Shown here: piece by piece, positions 45,475 to 55,800 of the stretch | How the letters are laid out: the number at the start of each line of letters is the position of its first letter | Position numbering within the stretch: the stretch's first letter is position 1 | Source: Closterium sp. NIES-65 | Lineage: Eukaryota; Streptophyta; Zygnematophyceae; Desmidiales; Closteriaceae | Length of the DNA: 64,000 nt | Direction: 5' to 3' | NCBI GenBank assembly: GCA_948144175.1 | Contig: CANXME010002502.1 | Location: forward strand, 124,001-188,000 | Made by a program: the position numbers and the translations under genes | Notes under the pieces: model-generated | Database searches by the model: none | The model's input: only the letters and a program-made list of their open reading frames with translations | Told to the model about the DNA's origin: nothing

Positions 45475-45685
45475 CACCCCCATAGGCAAAGTGGGGGAGA
45501 ACAAGGGGTCACAAGACCAGTCAAGTAAAGCAAAGCAAAGCAAGCTCAGGGTGGATCACAACGTCACCACACAGTCCGAGCACAAGAGCAGAGCCAGAGG
45601 CCAGTTCACATGCAGGAGTACAGACATATATATATAAAACTAGACAAGCAAGAGCAGGTATATATATGTCACAGTACAAGTAAAG

Positions 45686-48600
45686 TCAAGAGGAGAGCAA
45701 GTGAGGCAAGACAGGCACAAGACCCAGCTGGGTGCAGAGGCGCTGATGGTCACAAGGCGCAAGTGCCTTGGTGAACACATCAGCAGTGTTGGCCTCAAAG
45801 GCCACGTACGCAAGCCGCAACTGTCCACGCTGCTGCAGCTCACGAGCAAGAAAGTAGCGAAGAGCAATGTGCTTCGTTCTGTGCTCCAGACGCTGCTCTC
45901 GACACAAGGCCAGCATGGCCTTGTTGTCTACGTACAGCACTGGAGGAGAACGAGGCGGCTCTCCAAGGTCAGTCAGCAGGTAGGTGAGCCAGCGAAGCTC
46001 CTGTGCAGCCATGGCCCCAGCGTAGATCTCAGCCTCACAACTGGAGCTGAGAACCGAAGACGAGCGAGTAGCCCGCCACGAGACAGAGCCGGAACCAAGA
46101 CTGAAGGTGTAACCCTGTGACGACCGCTGCGTAGCCTGGTCGTCAGCCCAAGAAGCGACCGCGTGCCCTGTAAGGACCACTGGACTCCGCCCTCCAAGCA
46201 CTAGCCCCATGCCCGACGTACTGCACAGGTAGCGCAACACCCTCTTCGCTGCAGCCATGTGCTCTGGTCGGTGTCTCCCAGGAGCAACATAGCGTGCAAG
46301 AATGCTCAGAGGGTATGCAAGGTCAGGTCGTGTGCAGGTCATCAGGTACATGAGGCAGCCAACAAGCTCTGGGTACGCGCCACTCGACTCTACGGACTCA
46401 TCCGAAGGCAGAGCTGAGAGCGAGTGGCGGGTAGACAGAGGAGTGGCCTGAGGCGAGGAGTACGTGAAGCCGAAGCGCTGAAGGACCTGCTGCACCATGT
46501 GTGACTGAGTCAAGGTAATGGTGCGGCGTGCTCTGTCCCGAGTGATCTGCAAGCCAAGGTAGCTGCGCAGTTCACCCAGGTCTGTGCACGTGTGTCTCTT
46601 CAGCAGCTCGGACTTCACGTAGGCGAGTCCAGCAGTGTCCGCTGTGGCAAAGACCAAGTCGTCGACGTACACGAGGATGTAGAACGGCGGCAGAGAAGTG
46701 TCGGTGCGCAGAAACAGCGACGGGTCAGCAGTAGAAGGAGCAAACCCAAGAGCCGCAAGCGTAGTCCTCAGTGTGTCGTGCCACTCACGCGGTGCCTGGC
46801 GGAGACCGTAGACTGGCCGACGGAGGCTCCACTGGGTGCCAGGAGGGAAAGTCCCAGTGAAGCCAGGTGGACGGCGCAGCCAGATCTCCTCGTGCAGGCT
46901 ACCCTGCAGGAACGCAGTGCTGAAGTCGAGAGAGTGAAGCTCGTAGTCGCGCTGAGCGGCTATGTGCAGCAGCACCCGAAGAGTGGTCATCTTCGGGGTG
47001 GGAGAGAAGGTCTGAAAGTAGTCAACTCCCTGCCGCTGACTGAAGCCACGAGCAACGTACCGCGCCTTGAAGACAGGTGGAGAGCCCGGCGGCCGCTTCA
47101 CCCTGAAGATCCACATGCCACTGACGATGTTCGCCCAAGGAGGGGGAACTGCGTCAACGTAGGTGCCTGTGGACTTCCAGGAAGCCATCTCTGCATCCAT
47201 AGCTGCCTGCCACTGAGACGAGTAGGGACCCTCTACGACCTCCACGTAAGAGCGCGGAGTCGGGATGTCTAGTGCATCCGGGTCTCCCTCAGGAGCAAGC
47301 AGTACAGACGCGAGATGAGGTGAAGCAGCCGCCAGACACTGTAACTCCTCCTGCCTGTCCTCTAGGACGTCTGTGCCAAGAGCACAGTCACCCCCGACGG
47401 ACAGAGGACAGTCAGACGCTGACTCAGCAACAAGACTAGCAGCGTAGTCTAGACGACAGCGAGCAGCAAAGTCGACGAGCTCAGCGACAAGGGCAGACGC
47501 AGCAGTGGACTCAAACGAGGGGTCAGTGACGACAGTAGCAAGGAGACGCGTGACAGTAGGATTGGCAGCACGAAGAGAGTCCGACTCAGGGTCGGCAAGC
47601 GCAGGAAGAGAGGACTCAGGAGGAGAAGGCAAAGGGGCACGCAGAGGAGCAGTGGACGGACGCAGAGACATCCGGTGCGTGCCAGGGACAAGAGGAGGAC
47701 GCTGACGCGAACCGCGACCACTAGTGCGAGCAGCACGAACAGGCGACGCAGGACGAGACGCAGGCTCACGACGCTCAGCAAGACCTGCAGTAGGACCAGT
47801 GTAAGGAGAGGGAGCAGGCAGTGGAGAGGAAGGCTCCAACAGGGACTGCGACTGGACAGGCTGTGGACACTCTACCGGAGGAGAAAGACCAAGAACCTGC
47901 TGCAGGAGCGGAACGAAGTACGGCCGAGGCCGCGCGGCAACTCCAGACTCAGCAGGTACAGCACCAGCACCCTCAGCGACAACACCAGCGCCACCAGCAC
48001 CTCCAGCAGCAGGACCTCCAGCAACACCAGCAGCAGAACCACCGTCGGGACAGACAGCAGTAGTCTCAGCACCAACACCCTCAGGAGCTCCTGCTCCAGG
48101 AGTACCCGCAGACTCAGAAGCTCCGGGACCGGCAGCACCAGCACCCTCGACGGTCGAAGAAGCTCGAGCTCCAGCGGCACGCCTCCAGCGGCGAGCAAAC
48201 CACTCGCGCAGCTCCTGTGGAGAGAGGGGCTCCCGGCGAGACGCGGCAGCAGGAGAAACCCCAGGCTCAACAGCTCCAGACGTAGCACCCCCAGGCCCAG
48301 CAGCTCCAGACTCAGTACCCCCAGGCTCAGCAGCTCCCGACCCAGCACCCCCAGACCCAGCACCCCCTAGCTCAGCAGCTCCAGGCACCGTACCCCTTGG
48401 CTCAGCACCCCCAGGCTCAGCACCCTCCGCAGTAGCACTCCCAGGCCCAGCACCCCCAGGCTCAGCACCCCCAGTAGCAGCACCTCCAGGCTCGGCACCC
48501 CCGCGCACAGCACCCCAAGAGTCAGCACCCACAGGCTCAGCACCCGCAGCAGCACCAGAGTCACCAGTAACCTCGACCGGGTCAACTGCGTCTACCTGGG

Positions 48601-51600
48601 ACACACCTGAGGGGGCAGGAACCTGAGGGGGGAGGGGGTCTACCGGGGGGGGAACTGGCACAAGGAAGTCCGGCGGAGGGGGGAGGGAAGGAGTGCGGTA
48701 GGGGAAGAGGCGGTAAAAGGGGACTGACTCGTCGAACGTGACGTCCTGGGAGGACAGAACCCTACGAGAGGAGGGGTGGTAAAACTGCCACCCGGGAGCG
48801 TCTGTGGGGAAGCCAAGGAAGACACAGGGAGCAGCACGAGGGGACAGCTTGTCCGCAGACAAGTCGCGGACAAACGCCCGAGATCCCCAGACACGGAACG
48901 CCGACGCATCGCCAACCTTCCCCGTCCACAGCAAAGCTGGGGAGGTCTCCGGTCGGGAGACTCTGGGCTGAAGGTTGATCTGATGCGCGGCGTACCGAAC
49001 CGCAAACGGCCACAGAAAATGGGGGGCAGCCGCATGCACCATGGACGTACGGGCGACGTCCATGACAATGCCGATGCGGCGCTCAGCAATCCCATTCTGC
49101 TGTGGAGAGCCCGGAAGCGTGAAGGTCTGGCGGATGCCTCGTGCCCGACAGTAGGCTCGCAGAAGGCCGGAGGAGAACTCTCCGCCTCGGTCCGAATGCA
49201 GACGCAGAACAGGAAAGTCCGAGCCGAAGCTCCGCCTAAGCTGGAGACGAGCTGCGCGGATCCAGTCGATCAACACCTCAGTGACCTCACCCTTGCTGCG
49301 CAAGGGGAAGACTGTGGTGTAACGCGAGTAGTCGTCAACCACCAGCAGGAAGTAGCGCTCGTGACCCTGTCCACGGACGCGGGCTGGGCCCCACACGTCC
49401 ATGTGAAGCGTCTGCATCGGGGCCTCCGTCGGACGGAACGGGGAGGAGTGAGGGGTAGCCCGTAGACGACCCTCGACACAGGGGACACAGGGAGGGCCAG
49501 GCCCCGGAGGAAGGGGAGGGAGGGACCGGGGAAGGCCAGAGACAAGAAGGCGAGAGGCCATGCCCCGGAGACGAGGGAGGGAGGGGTGACCCATCCTGTG
49601 GTGCCACAGGAGGGTCTCGTGGGACAGGAGGCGACACGAGCAGGGGGCAGACTTAGGACCAGACCTGGACGCTGCAGCAAACACCTGACCCGACGCAGCT
49701 ACCTGACCAGACGCAGGAGAAGGAGACGGCACAGTGAGTGTGTACAGGCTCGACCCTGGACCACGTGTGAATGTGGTCAGGTGTCGACCCGTGTCCGCGT
49801 CCGTGCAGTGGGTGACTCGTCGGCGCGCAGGGGTGAACTGGTCAACCCCTGCATCCTGTAGGTCAGCACCCGCCACCATGTTCGTAGAGAACAAGGGGAG
49901 GTAGAGACCGGACAGGGCGCGAGACGGGACCGCAGGGCACGGCAGGACAGTGGAGTAGCGAGCCAGAACAGGACCCCCGGAGGGGTCTGCCAAGGAGACC
50001 GCCACTGGCCGACTAAGCGGTGTGAGTGTGGTGCGGTCTCGAAAGAAGGAGCGAGACGCCCCGGAGTCAAGAGTGAAAGTGAGAGAGGGTGAAGTCAACA
50101 CAGTACCTGAGAGAGCAGACTCACCAGCACCCGAGGACTCAGACTCACTGGCACCTAGAGCAACAGCCTCACCAGCACCTGGAGCAGCAGCCTCAACAGC
50201 ACCTAGAGCCGCAGTACCAATGCCCGGGTCGGGCGGGAAACACCGGTAACAGTCACCATCCTCACTAATAGTCACAGCATACATAGCAGCAAGAATAGCA
50301 TCAAAGTCAAGATCAAAGATAGCTACTCCAGCCCTAGACAGCTGGTCCCAGCGAGGGATCTCAGAGGCGTCAGGAAACTGGCGGCGCCAAGCGTCAGTCA
50401 GGCGGCCGAAGCAACGCTGGGCGGAGTGTGGACCACCACACTGCTCACCCGCACGGTCGCCAGTGCGCAGGACGTAAGTGCACGGACCAGTACCCCCACC
50501 CCGCTGACGCGCAGAGTACCACTCACGGAGCTGCTGCGGGGAGAGGGTCTCCTGACCACGCTGCTGCTGCTGGCGCTGACCACCACCGGAGCCACTCCTC
50601 CTCGGCGCGCCACGACCTCCGCCGCCTCCTCCGCCGCCGCCGCCACCACCTCCACCGCCACCGCCACTCCCACCGTCGCCGCCGCCACCGCCGCCTCCGC
50701 CTCCACCCCCACTACCACCGCCGCTGCCGCCCCCGCCTCCACTGCCTCCGCCGACACCTCCACTCCCGCCACTACTCCCGCTACCACCCTCACCTCCGCC
50801 GCTGCCTCTACCTCCGCCTCCACCGCCCCCGCCGCCTCCACCACCGCCCCTGCCCCCCTTGCTCTTGCCAGAGCGACGTCTCCCGCTGGGGGCAGACGGC
50901 GCTCCGACCGACTCAAAACCAACAAGGTCGGCCGTAGCAGCAGAGGCGACAGAGGGCAGGAGGGGGGAGGGGGAACACCCCTCAAAGATGGGGGTGCGCG
51001 GGTCACCACGAGAGGCCCCTACAGCGAGAATGCTCTTCTCGGCTGCGAGGAGGGACTTCTCGAGGATCTCGACAGTGAGAGTGGTGGGGCAGACTGCGAG
51101 TAGGTCGTCCCGGACTCCGCGAAGGGAGTCAGGGAGGCGGGTGACAATGTAGTAGAGAGTGAAGTACTTGGGGGGGGGGTTCTTGGCGCAGAACTCAGCA
51201 GGAAGCGCAGCGTGGAAGCGAGCGTCACTAGTGCGTAGGTGGGTAATGAGGTCGGCGATTGTGGCAAAAGCAGCAAGGTCGGGAAAGAGGTACGGTAGCA
51301 TGAGGCGGCTCAGTGCAGCAGTGGCAGGGGTGGAGTAGCGTGCGATAACGGCGTCGTACAAGGTCTTAGCACTCTTGTACGACCCAAAGTGCGCACGCTC
51401 AGCGGGAGGGAGGTGGCGACGCACAGCAAGACGTGCAGCAGCATCGCGTGTGGCCCACTGTGAGCGAACAGTGGCATCCTCAGTAGCAGCAGGGGCGGGA
51501 GAGGCACCAGAAGTGAGATCAAAGAGAGAGAGTCCGTCAGCTCTGTCGCACTGTAGGAAAAGCAGTAGGTCGTCTACCCACACGTCAAAGTCAACGGCTC

Positions 51601-51640
51601 TGCCCTCAGCGTCAAAGGCGAGGACACTGGGGGTAGCCAT
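45686..51640 (-). CDS. Intact gag-pol polyprotein of copia D, 1984 aa
   Basis: One continuous frame from ATG 51640 (MATPSVLAFDAEGR) to TGA 45686. The frame opens upstream only with GTG. Order: gag (about 50900-51640); Gly-rich linker (about 50590-50870); CX13CX3HX4C knuckle (about 50410-50485); protease LDSGAS (about 50060); integrase zinc (HHRMGHPSLPRL, CVPCVEG) and DDE core (HMDVWG, LHSDRGGEF, NGIAERR); a long linker with GGAEPGGA-type repeats; reverse transcriptase with YVDDLVFA (about 46650-46668); RNase H. About 500 residues longer than typical plant copia because of the two linkers. In RNase H the first catalytic Asp is Val: GHAVASWADD, codon 46159-46157, where C has GHADASWADD and A has GHCDSSYADD. 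So it is translatable, but its RNase H is probably dead. Confidence 0.92.
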   Translation of the reverse strand: MATPSVLAFDAEGRAVDFDVWVDDLLLFLQCDRADGLSLFDLTSGASPAPAATEDATVRSQWATRDAAARLAVRRHLPPAERAHFGSYKSAKTLYDAVIARYSTPATAALSRLMLPYLFPDLAAFATIADLITHLRTSDARFHAALPAEFCAKNPPPKYFTLYYIVTRLPDSLRGVRDDLLAVCPTTLTVEILEKSLLAAEKSILAVGASRGDPRTPIFEGCSPSPLLPSVASAATADLVGFESVGAPSAPSGRRRSGKSKGGRGGGGGGGGGGGGGRGSGGGEGGSGSSGGSGGVGGGSGGGGGSGGGSGGGGGGGGGGGDGGSGGGGGGGGGGGGGGGGGRGAPRRSGSGGGQRQQQQRGQETLSPQQLREWYSARQRGGGTGPCTYVLRTGDRAGEQCGGPHSAQRCFGRLTDAWRRQFPDASEIPRWDQLSRAGVAIFDLDFDAILAAMYAVTISEDGDCYRCFPPDPGIGTAALGAVEAAAPGAGEAVALGASESESSGAGESALSGTVLTSPSLTFTLDSGASRSFFRDRTTLTPLSRPVAVSLADPSGGPVLARYSTVLPCPAVPSRALSGLYLPLFSTNMVAGADLQDAGVDQFTPARRRVTHCTDADTGRHLTTFTRGPGSSLYTLTVPSPSPASGQVAASGQVFAAASRSGPKSAPCSCRLLSHETLLWHHRMGHPSLPRLRGMASRLLVSGLPRSLPPLPPGPGPPCVPCVEGRLRATPHSSPFRPTEAPMQTLHMDVWGPARVRGQGHERYFLLVVDDYSRYTTVFPLRSKGEVTEVLIDWIRAARLQLRRSFGSDFPVLRLHSDRGGEFSSGLLRAYCRARGIRQTFTLPGSPQQNGIAERRIGIVMDVARTSMVHAAAPHFLWPFAVRYAAHQINLQPRVSRPETSPALLWTGKVGDASAFRVWGSRAFVRDLSADKLSPRAAPCVFLGFPTDAPGWQFYHPSSRRVLSSQDVTFDESVPFYRLFPYRTPSLPPPPDFLVPVPPPVDPLPPQVPAPSGVSQVDAVDPVEVTGDSGAAAGAEPVGADSWGAVRGGAEPGGAATGGAEPGGAGPGSATAEGAEPGGAEPRGTVPGAAELGGAGSGGAGSGAAEPGGTESGAAGPGGATSGAVEPGVSPAAASRREPLSPQELREWFARRWRRAAGARASSTVEGAGAAGPGASESAGTPGAGAPEGVGAETTAVCPDGGSAAGVAGGPAAGGAGGAGVVAEGAGAVPAESGVAARPRPYFVPLLQQVLGLSPPVECPQPVQSQSLLEPSSPLPAPSPYTGPTAGLAERREPASRPASPVRAARTSGRGSRQRPPLVPGTHRMSLRPSTAPLRAPLPSPPESSLPALADPESDSLRAANPTVTRLLATVVTDPSFESTAASALVAELVDFAARCRLDYAASLVAESASDCPLSVGGDCALGTDVLEDRQEELQCLAAASPHLASVLLAPEGDPDALDIPTPRSYVEVVEGPYSSQWQAAMDAEMASWKSTGTYVDAVPPPWANIVSGMWIFRVKRPPGSPPVFKARYVARGFSQRQGVDYFQTFSPTPKMTTLRVLLHIAAQRDYELHSLDFSTAFLQGSLHEEIWLRRPPGFTGTFPPGTQWSLRRPVYGLRQAPREWHDTLRTTLAALGFAPSTADPSLFLRTDTSLPPFYILVYVDDLVFATADTAGLAYVKSELLKRHTCTDLGELRSYLGLQITRDRARRTITLTQSHMVQQVLQRFGFTYSSPQATPLSTRHSLSALPSDESVESSGAYPELVGCLMYLMTCTRPDLAYPLSILARYVAPGRHRPEHMAAAKRVLRYLCSTSGMGLVLGGRSPVVLTGHAVASWADDQATQRSSQGYTFSLGSGSVSWRATRSSSVLSSSCEAEIYAGAMAAQELRWLTYLLTDLGEPPRSPPVLYVDNKAMLALCREQRLEHRTKHIALRYFLARELQQRGQLRLAYVAFEANTADVFTKALAPCDHQRLCTQLGLVPVLPHLLSS

Positions 51641-51688
51641 GACAGCAGTAGAGAGAGGGCAGTGCGCAGAGTAAAGCTCAGTGCTCAC

Positions 51689-52135
51689 CAGACAGGGCAG
51701 TGCAGGGAGGGCTCGGGCGGCGCGGGCGGCTCAGCGGCTCGGGCGGCTCGGGCGACACTGCCGCTGGGGCGGCTCGGCTGCTGGGGCGGCTCGGCTGGTG
51801 GGGCGGCTCGGCTGCTGGGGCGGCTCGGCTGCTGGGGCGGCTCGGCTGCTGGGGCGGCTCGGCGGCTGGGGCGGCTCGGCTGTTGGGGCGGCTCTGCTGG
51901 TGGGGCGGCTCGGCCGGGAGATGCAGGGGCGGGGCCGTCAGGTGCAGCGGCGGGCCGGCAGGTGCAGCGGCGGGTCGACCGGTGCAGCAGCGAGCCGGCA
52001 GGTGCAGCGGCGGGGCCGTAGGGTGCAGCGGCGGGCCGGTAGGTGCAGCGGCGGGGCCGTCAGGTGAAGCGGCGGGCCGCTGGGTGCAGCGGCTGGCCGT
52101 AGGGTGCAGCGGCGGGCCGGCAGGTGAAGTGGTGA
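51689..52135 (-). repeat. Leader of copia D with GC-rich arrays
   Basis: Two arrays: units around CTGCTGGGGCGGCTCGG (about 51775-51915) and units around GCAGCGGCGGGCCGGCAGGT (about 51935-52125), written as on the plus strand. The remaining LTR stub follows directly, so the primer-binding site is not visible. Confidence 0.8.
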
Positions 52136-52161
52136 AGCAACTATGTCATATAAATCTGACA
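52136..52161 (-). repeat. Truncated 5' LTR stub of copia D
   Basis: AGCAACTATGTCATATAAAT plus TCTGACA matches the outer 26 bp of the 128-bp LTR and is followed by the CGTCC target duplicate. The rest of the LTR is missing. Confidence 0.85.
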
Positions 52162-52846
52162 CGTCCCGGCCCCGCGCCGCTGCCCCGGCCCGTCGACGTC
52201 CGTGCGCCGCCCGTCCCGGCCCCACGCCGCCCGTGCGCCGCCCGTCCCGGCCCCACGCCGCCGTCCCGGCCCCACGCCGCTCGTGCGCCGCCCGTCCCGG
52301 CCCCACGCCGCCCGTGCGCCGCCCGTCCCGGCCCCACGCTGCCCGTGCGCCGCCCGTCCCGGCCCTACGCCGCCAGTGCGCCGCCCGTCCCGGCCCCACG
52401 CCGCCCGTGCGCCGCTCGTCCCGGCCCCGCGCAGCTGCCCCAGCCCGTCGCCGCCCGTGCGCCGCCTGTCCCGGCCCGTCGCCGCCTTTTGCGACGTCAC
52501 GTGCCGCCCCTCTCCGCGGCTTTGCCGCCTTACCTGCGGCCCCGCCACCTCGCTCTCGGCCCCGTCACCTACTGCATCGGCGCGCCGCCCAGCAGCAGAG
52601 CAGCCGAGCCGCCGAGCAGCCCAGCATCCGAGCCGCCCAGCAGCCGAGCAGCCGACGAGCCGAGCCGCCCAGCGGCCGACCCGCTGAGCACCCGAGCCGC
52701 CCAGCAGCCGAGCAGCCAAGCCGCCGAGCGTCCGAGCCGCCCTTTCTTCCGTGTCGCCCGGCCTGCCCAGTCTGGTGAGCTCAGCCCCTTTGTCACTGCA
52801 CTGCCCCCCCCCACCCTACTGTTTGCACTGGTGGTCGTCTAGGGTC
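52162..52846 (+). repeat. Leader of copia C, right part
   Basis: Continuation of the CCCGTGCGCCGCCCGTCCCG array interrupted by D, followed by an array around GAGCCGCCCAGCAGCCGAGC (about 52570-52740), then the start codon region. Confidence 0.82.
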
Positions 52847-55800
52847 ATGGCTACTCATAGTGTCCTCGCCTTTGACGCTGAGTGTAGGGCCATTGACTTT
52901 GAGGTCTGGGTAGATGACCTGCAGCTGTTCTTACAGTGCGATAGGGCAGACGGCCTCTCTCTCTTTGACCTCACCTCTGGCGATGCCCCTGCCCCTGCTG
53001 CTGATGTTGACGCCACTGTTCGCTCCCAGTGGGCCACGCGCGACGCTGCTGCACGTCTTGCTGTGCGTCGCCACCTCCCTACCTCTGAGTGTGCGCACTT
53101 TAGTCAGTACAAGAGTGCTCACACCTTGTACGACGCTGTAGTTGCGCTCTACTCCTCCCCTGCCACTGCTGCACTGAGCCATCTCATGCTACCGTACCTC
53201 TTCCCTGACCTTGCTGCCTTTCCCACAGTCGCTGACCTCATTACGCACCTCCGCACTAGTGACGCTCGCTACCGCGCTGCGCTACCTGCTGACTTCTGCG
53301 CCAAGAACCCCCCCCCCATGTACATCACCCTCTACTACATAGTCACTCGTCTCCCTGACTCCCTTCGCGTAGTCAGGGACCACTTCCTCTCAGTCTGTCC
53401 CACCACTCTCACTGTAGACCTCCTCGAGAAGTCCCTCCTAGCGGCCGAGAAGGGCATAGTCGCTGTAGGGGCCTCTCCTGGTGACCCGCGCACCCCCATC
53501 TTTGAGGGGTGTTCCCCCTCCCCCCTTCTGCCCTCTGTTGCCTCTGCTGCTGCGGCCGACCTCCTTGGTCTTGAGTCGGTCGGTGCGGCGTCTGCCCCTA
53601 GCGGGAGACGCCGCCCTGGCAGGGGCAAAGGGGGCAAGGGAGCTGGAGGAGCGAGCGGGGGCGGTGGAGGTGGAGGTGGCGGCAGTGGGGGGAGTGGGGG
53701 TGGCGGTGGGGGTGGAGGGGTCGGTGGAGGTAGTGGAGGCGGAGGTAGCGGCGGTGGCGGCGGCGGGAGCGGTGGTGGCGGAGGTGGCGGCGGTGGAGGC
53801 GGTGGAGGAGGCGGCAGCAGTAGTGGAGGCGGCGGAGGCAGCGGGGGCGGCGGGGGTGGCGGTGGAGCTGGTCGCGGGTCTTCGCAGAGGAGTGGCTCCG
53901 GTGGTGCCACGCGCCAGCAGCAGCAGCGCGGTCGTGAGGGCCTGTCCCCTCAGCAGCTCCGTGAGTGGTACATGCAGCGTCAGCATGGTGGGGGCTTTTG
54001 TCCCTGCACCTACGTCCTTCGCACCGGCGACCGTGCGGGTGAGCAGTGTGGGGGTGCCCACACCGCCCAGCGCTGCTTTGGCCGCCTTACGGACACTTGG
54101 CGTCAGCAGTTCCCGGAGGCCAGTGAGATCCCCCGCTGGGGAGAGCTGTCTAGGGCAGGCGTAGCTATCTTTGATCTTGACTTTGGTGCTATCCTTGCTG
54201 CAATGTATGCTGTGACTATTAGTGATGAGGGTGACTCTTACCGGTGTTTCCCGCCCGACCCCGGCATTGGTACTGCTGCTCTAGGTGCCGGTGAGGCTGC
54301 TGCTCTAGGTGCCAGTGCGTCTGCGCCCTCAGGTACTGCTGAGTCTGCGCTCTCAGGTACTACGTCGGCTTCGGCCTCCCTCACCTTCACCTTTGACTCT
54401 GGGGCTTCTCGCTCCTTCTTTCGAGACCGCACCACACTCACGCCACTTAGTCAGCCGGTTGCAGTGTCTCTGGCTGACCCCTCTGGGGGTCCTGTCCTGT
54501 CTCGCTTCTCTACAGTCCTCCCGTGTCCGGCGGCTCCCTCTGGCACCCTCTCTGGTCTCTACCTCCCCTCGTTCTCTACGAACCTGGTGAGTGGTGCTGA
54601 CCTACAGGATGCAGGTGTCCACCAGTTCACTCCCGCGCACCGACGGGTGACGCACTGCACCGAGGCTAGCACAGGCCGAAACCTGGCTACGTTTACCCGT
54701 CAGCCGGGGTCGAGCCTGTACACACTGACCACTTCGTCTCCTCCCGTTGCTGAGTCTGGTAGTGTAGCTGCGTCGGGTCAGGTGTTTGCTGCAGCGTCCA
54801 GGTCTGGTCCTGAGTCTGCCCCCTGTTCGTGTCGTCTCCTGTCGCACGAGACTCTCCTCTGGCACCACCGCCTTGGTCACCCCTCTCTGCTTAGTCTCAG
54901 AGGCATGGCCTCCCGTCTTCTTGTGTCTGGTCTGCCCCGGTCCCTCCCTCCCCTTCCTCAGGGCCCTGGCCCTGCGTGTGTCCCCTTTGTCGAGGGGCGC
55001 CAGCGTGCTGCCCCTCAGTCCTCCCGGTTTCCTCCGACAGAGGCCCCGTTGCAGACGCTTCACATGGACGTGTGGGGCCCAGCCCGCATCCGTAGACAGG
55101 GTCACGAGCGCTACTTCCTGCTCGTTGTTGATGACTACTCGCGTTACACCACAGTCTTCCCCTTGCGCAACAAGGGTGATGTCACTGAGGTGCTGATCGA
55201 CTGGATCCGCGCGGCTCGTCTCCAGCTCAGGCAGAGCTTTGGCTCGGACTTTCCTGTTCTGCGTCTGCACTCGGACAGAGGCGGAGATTTCTCCTCTGGC
55301 CTTCTGCGAGCCTACTGTCGTGCACGAGGCATCCGTCAGACCTTCACGCTTCCGGACTCACCGCAGAAAAATGGGATTGCAGAGCGCCGCATTGGCATGG
55401 TCATGGACGTCGCTCGTACGTCTATGATGCATGCGGCTGCCCCCCATTTTCTGTGGCCGTTTGCGGTCAGGTACGCGGCGCATCAGATCAACCTTCACCC
55501 CAGGGTCTCCAGGCCGGAGACCTCCCCAGCTCTGCTGTGGACGGGGAAGGTTGGCGAAGCGTCGGCGTTCCGGGTCTGGGGATCTCGGGCGTTTGTCCGC
55601 GACTTGTCTGCGGACAAGCTGTCCCCTCGCACTGCTCCTTGCGTCTTCCTGGGGTTCCCTTCCGATGCACCTGGGTGGCACTTCTACCACCCCACCTCCC
55701 GCCGTGTTCTGTCCTCCCAGGACGTCACGTTCGACGAGTCGGTCCCCTACTACCGCCTCTTCCCCTACCGCACTCCGTCCCTCCCCCCGCCCCCGCTCTT

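Larger units (their letters stand above)
45347..52161 (-). mobile_element. Copia LTR retrotransposon D, nested in C in opposite orientation
   Basis: Perfect target duplication CGTCC at 45342-45346 and 52162-52166. Its 3' LTR is complete (45347-45474) but at the 5' end only about 26 bp of LTR remain (52136-52161). The inner part encodes an uninterrupted gag-pol. D is the youngest level of the nest by position. Confidence 0.93.

Noticed and set aside
50426-51103. Plus-strand frame opposite the copia D Gly-rich linker
   Set aside because: Antisense of GGN codons; Thr/Ala-rich composition only.
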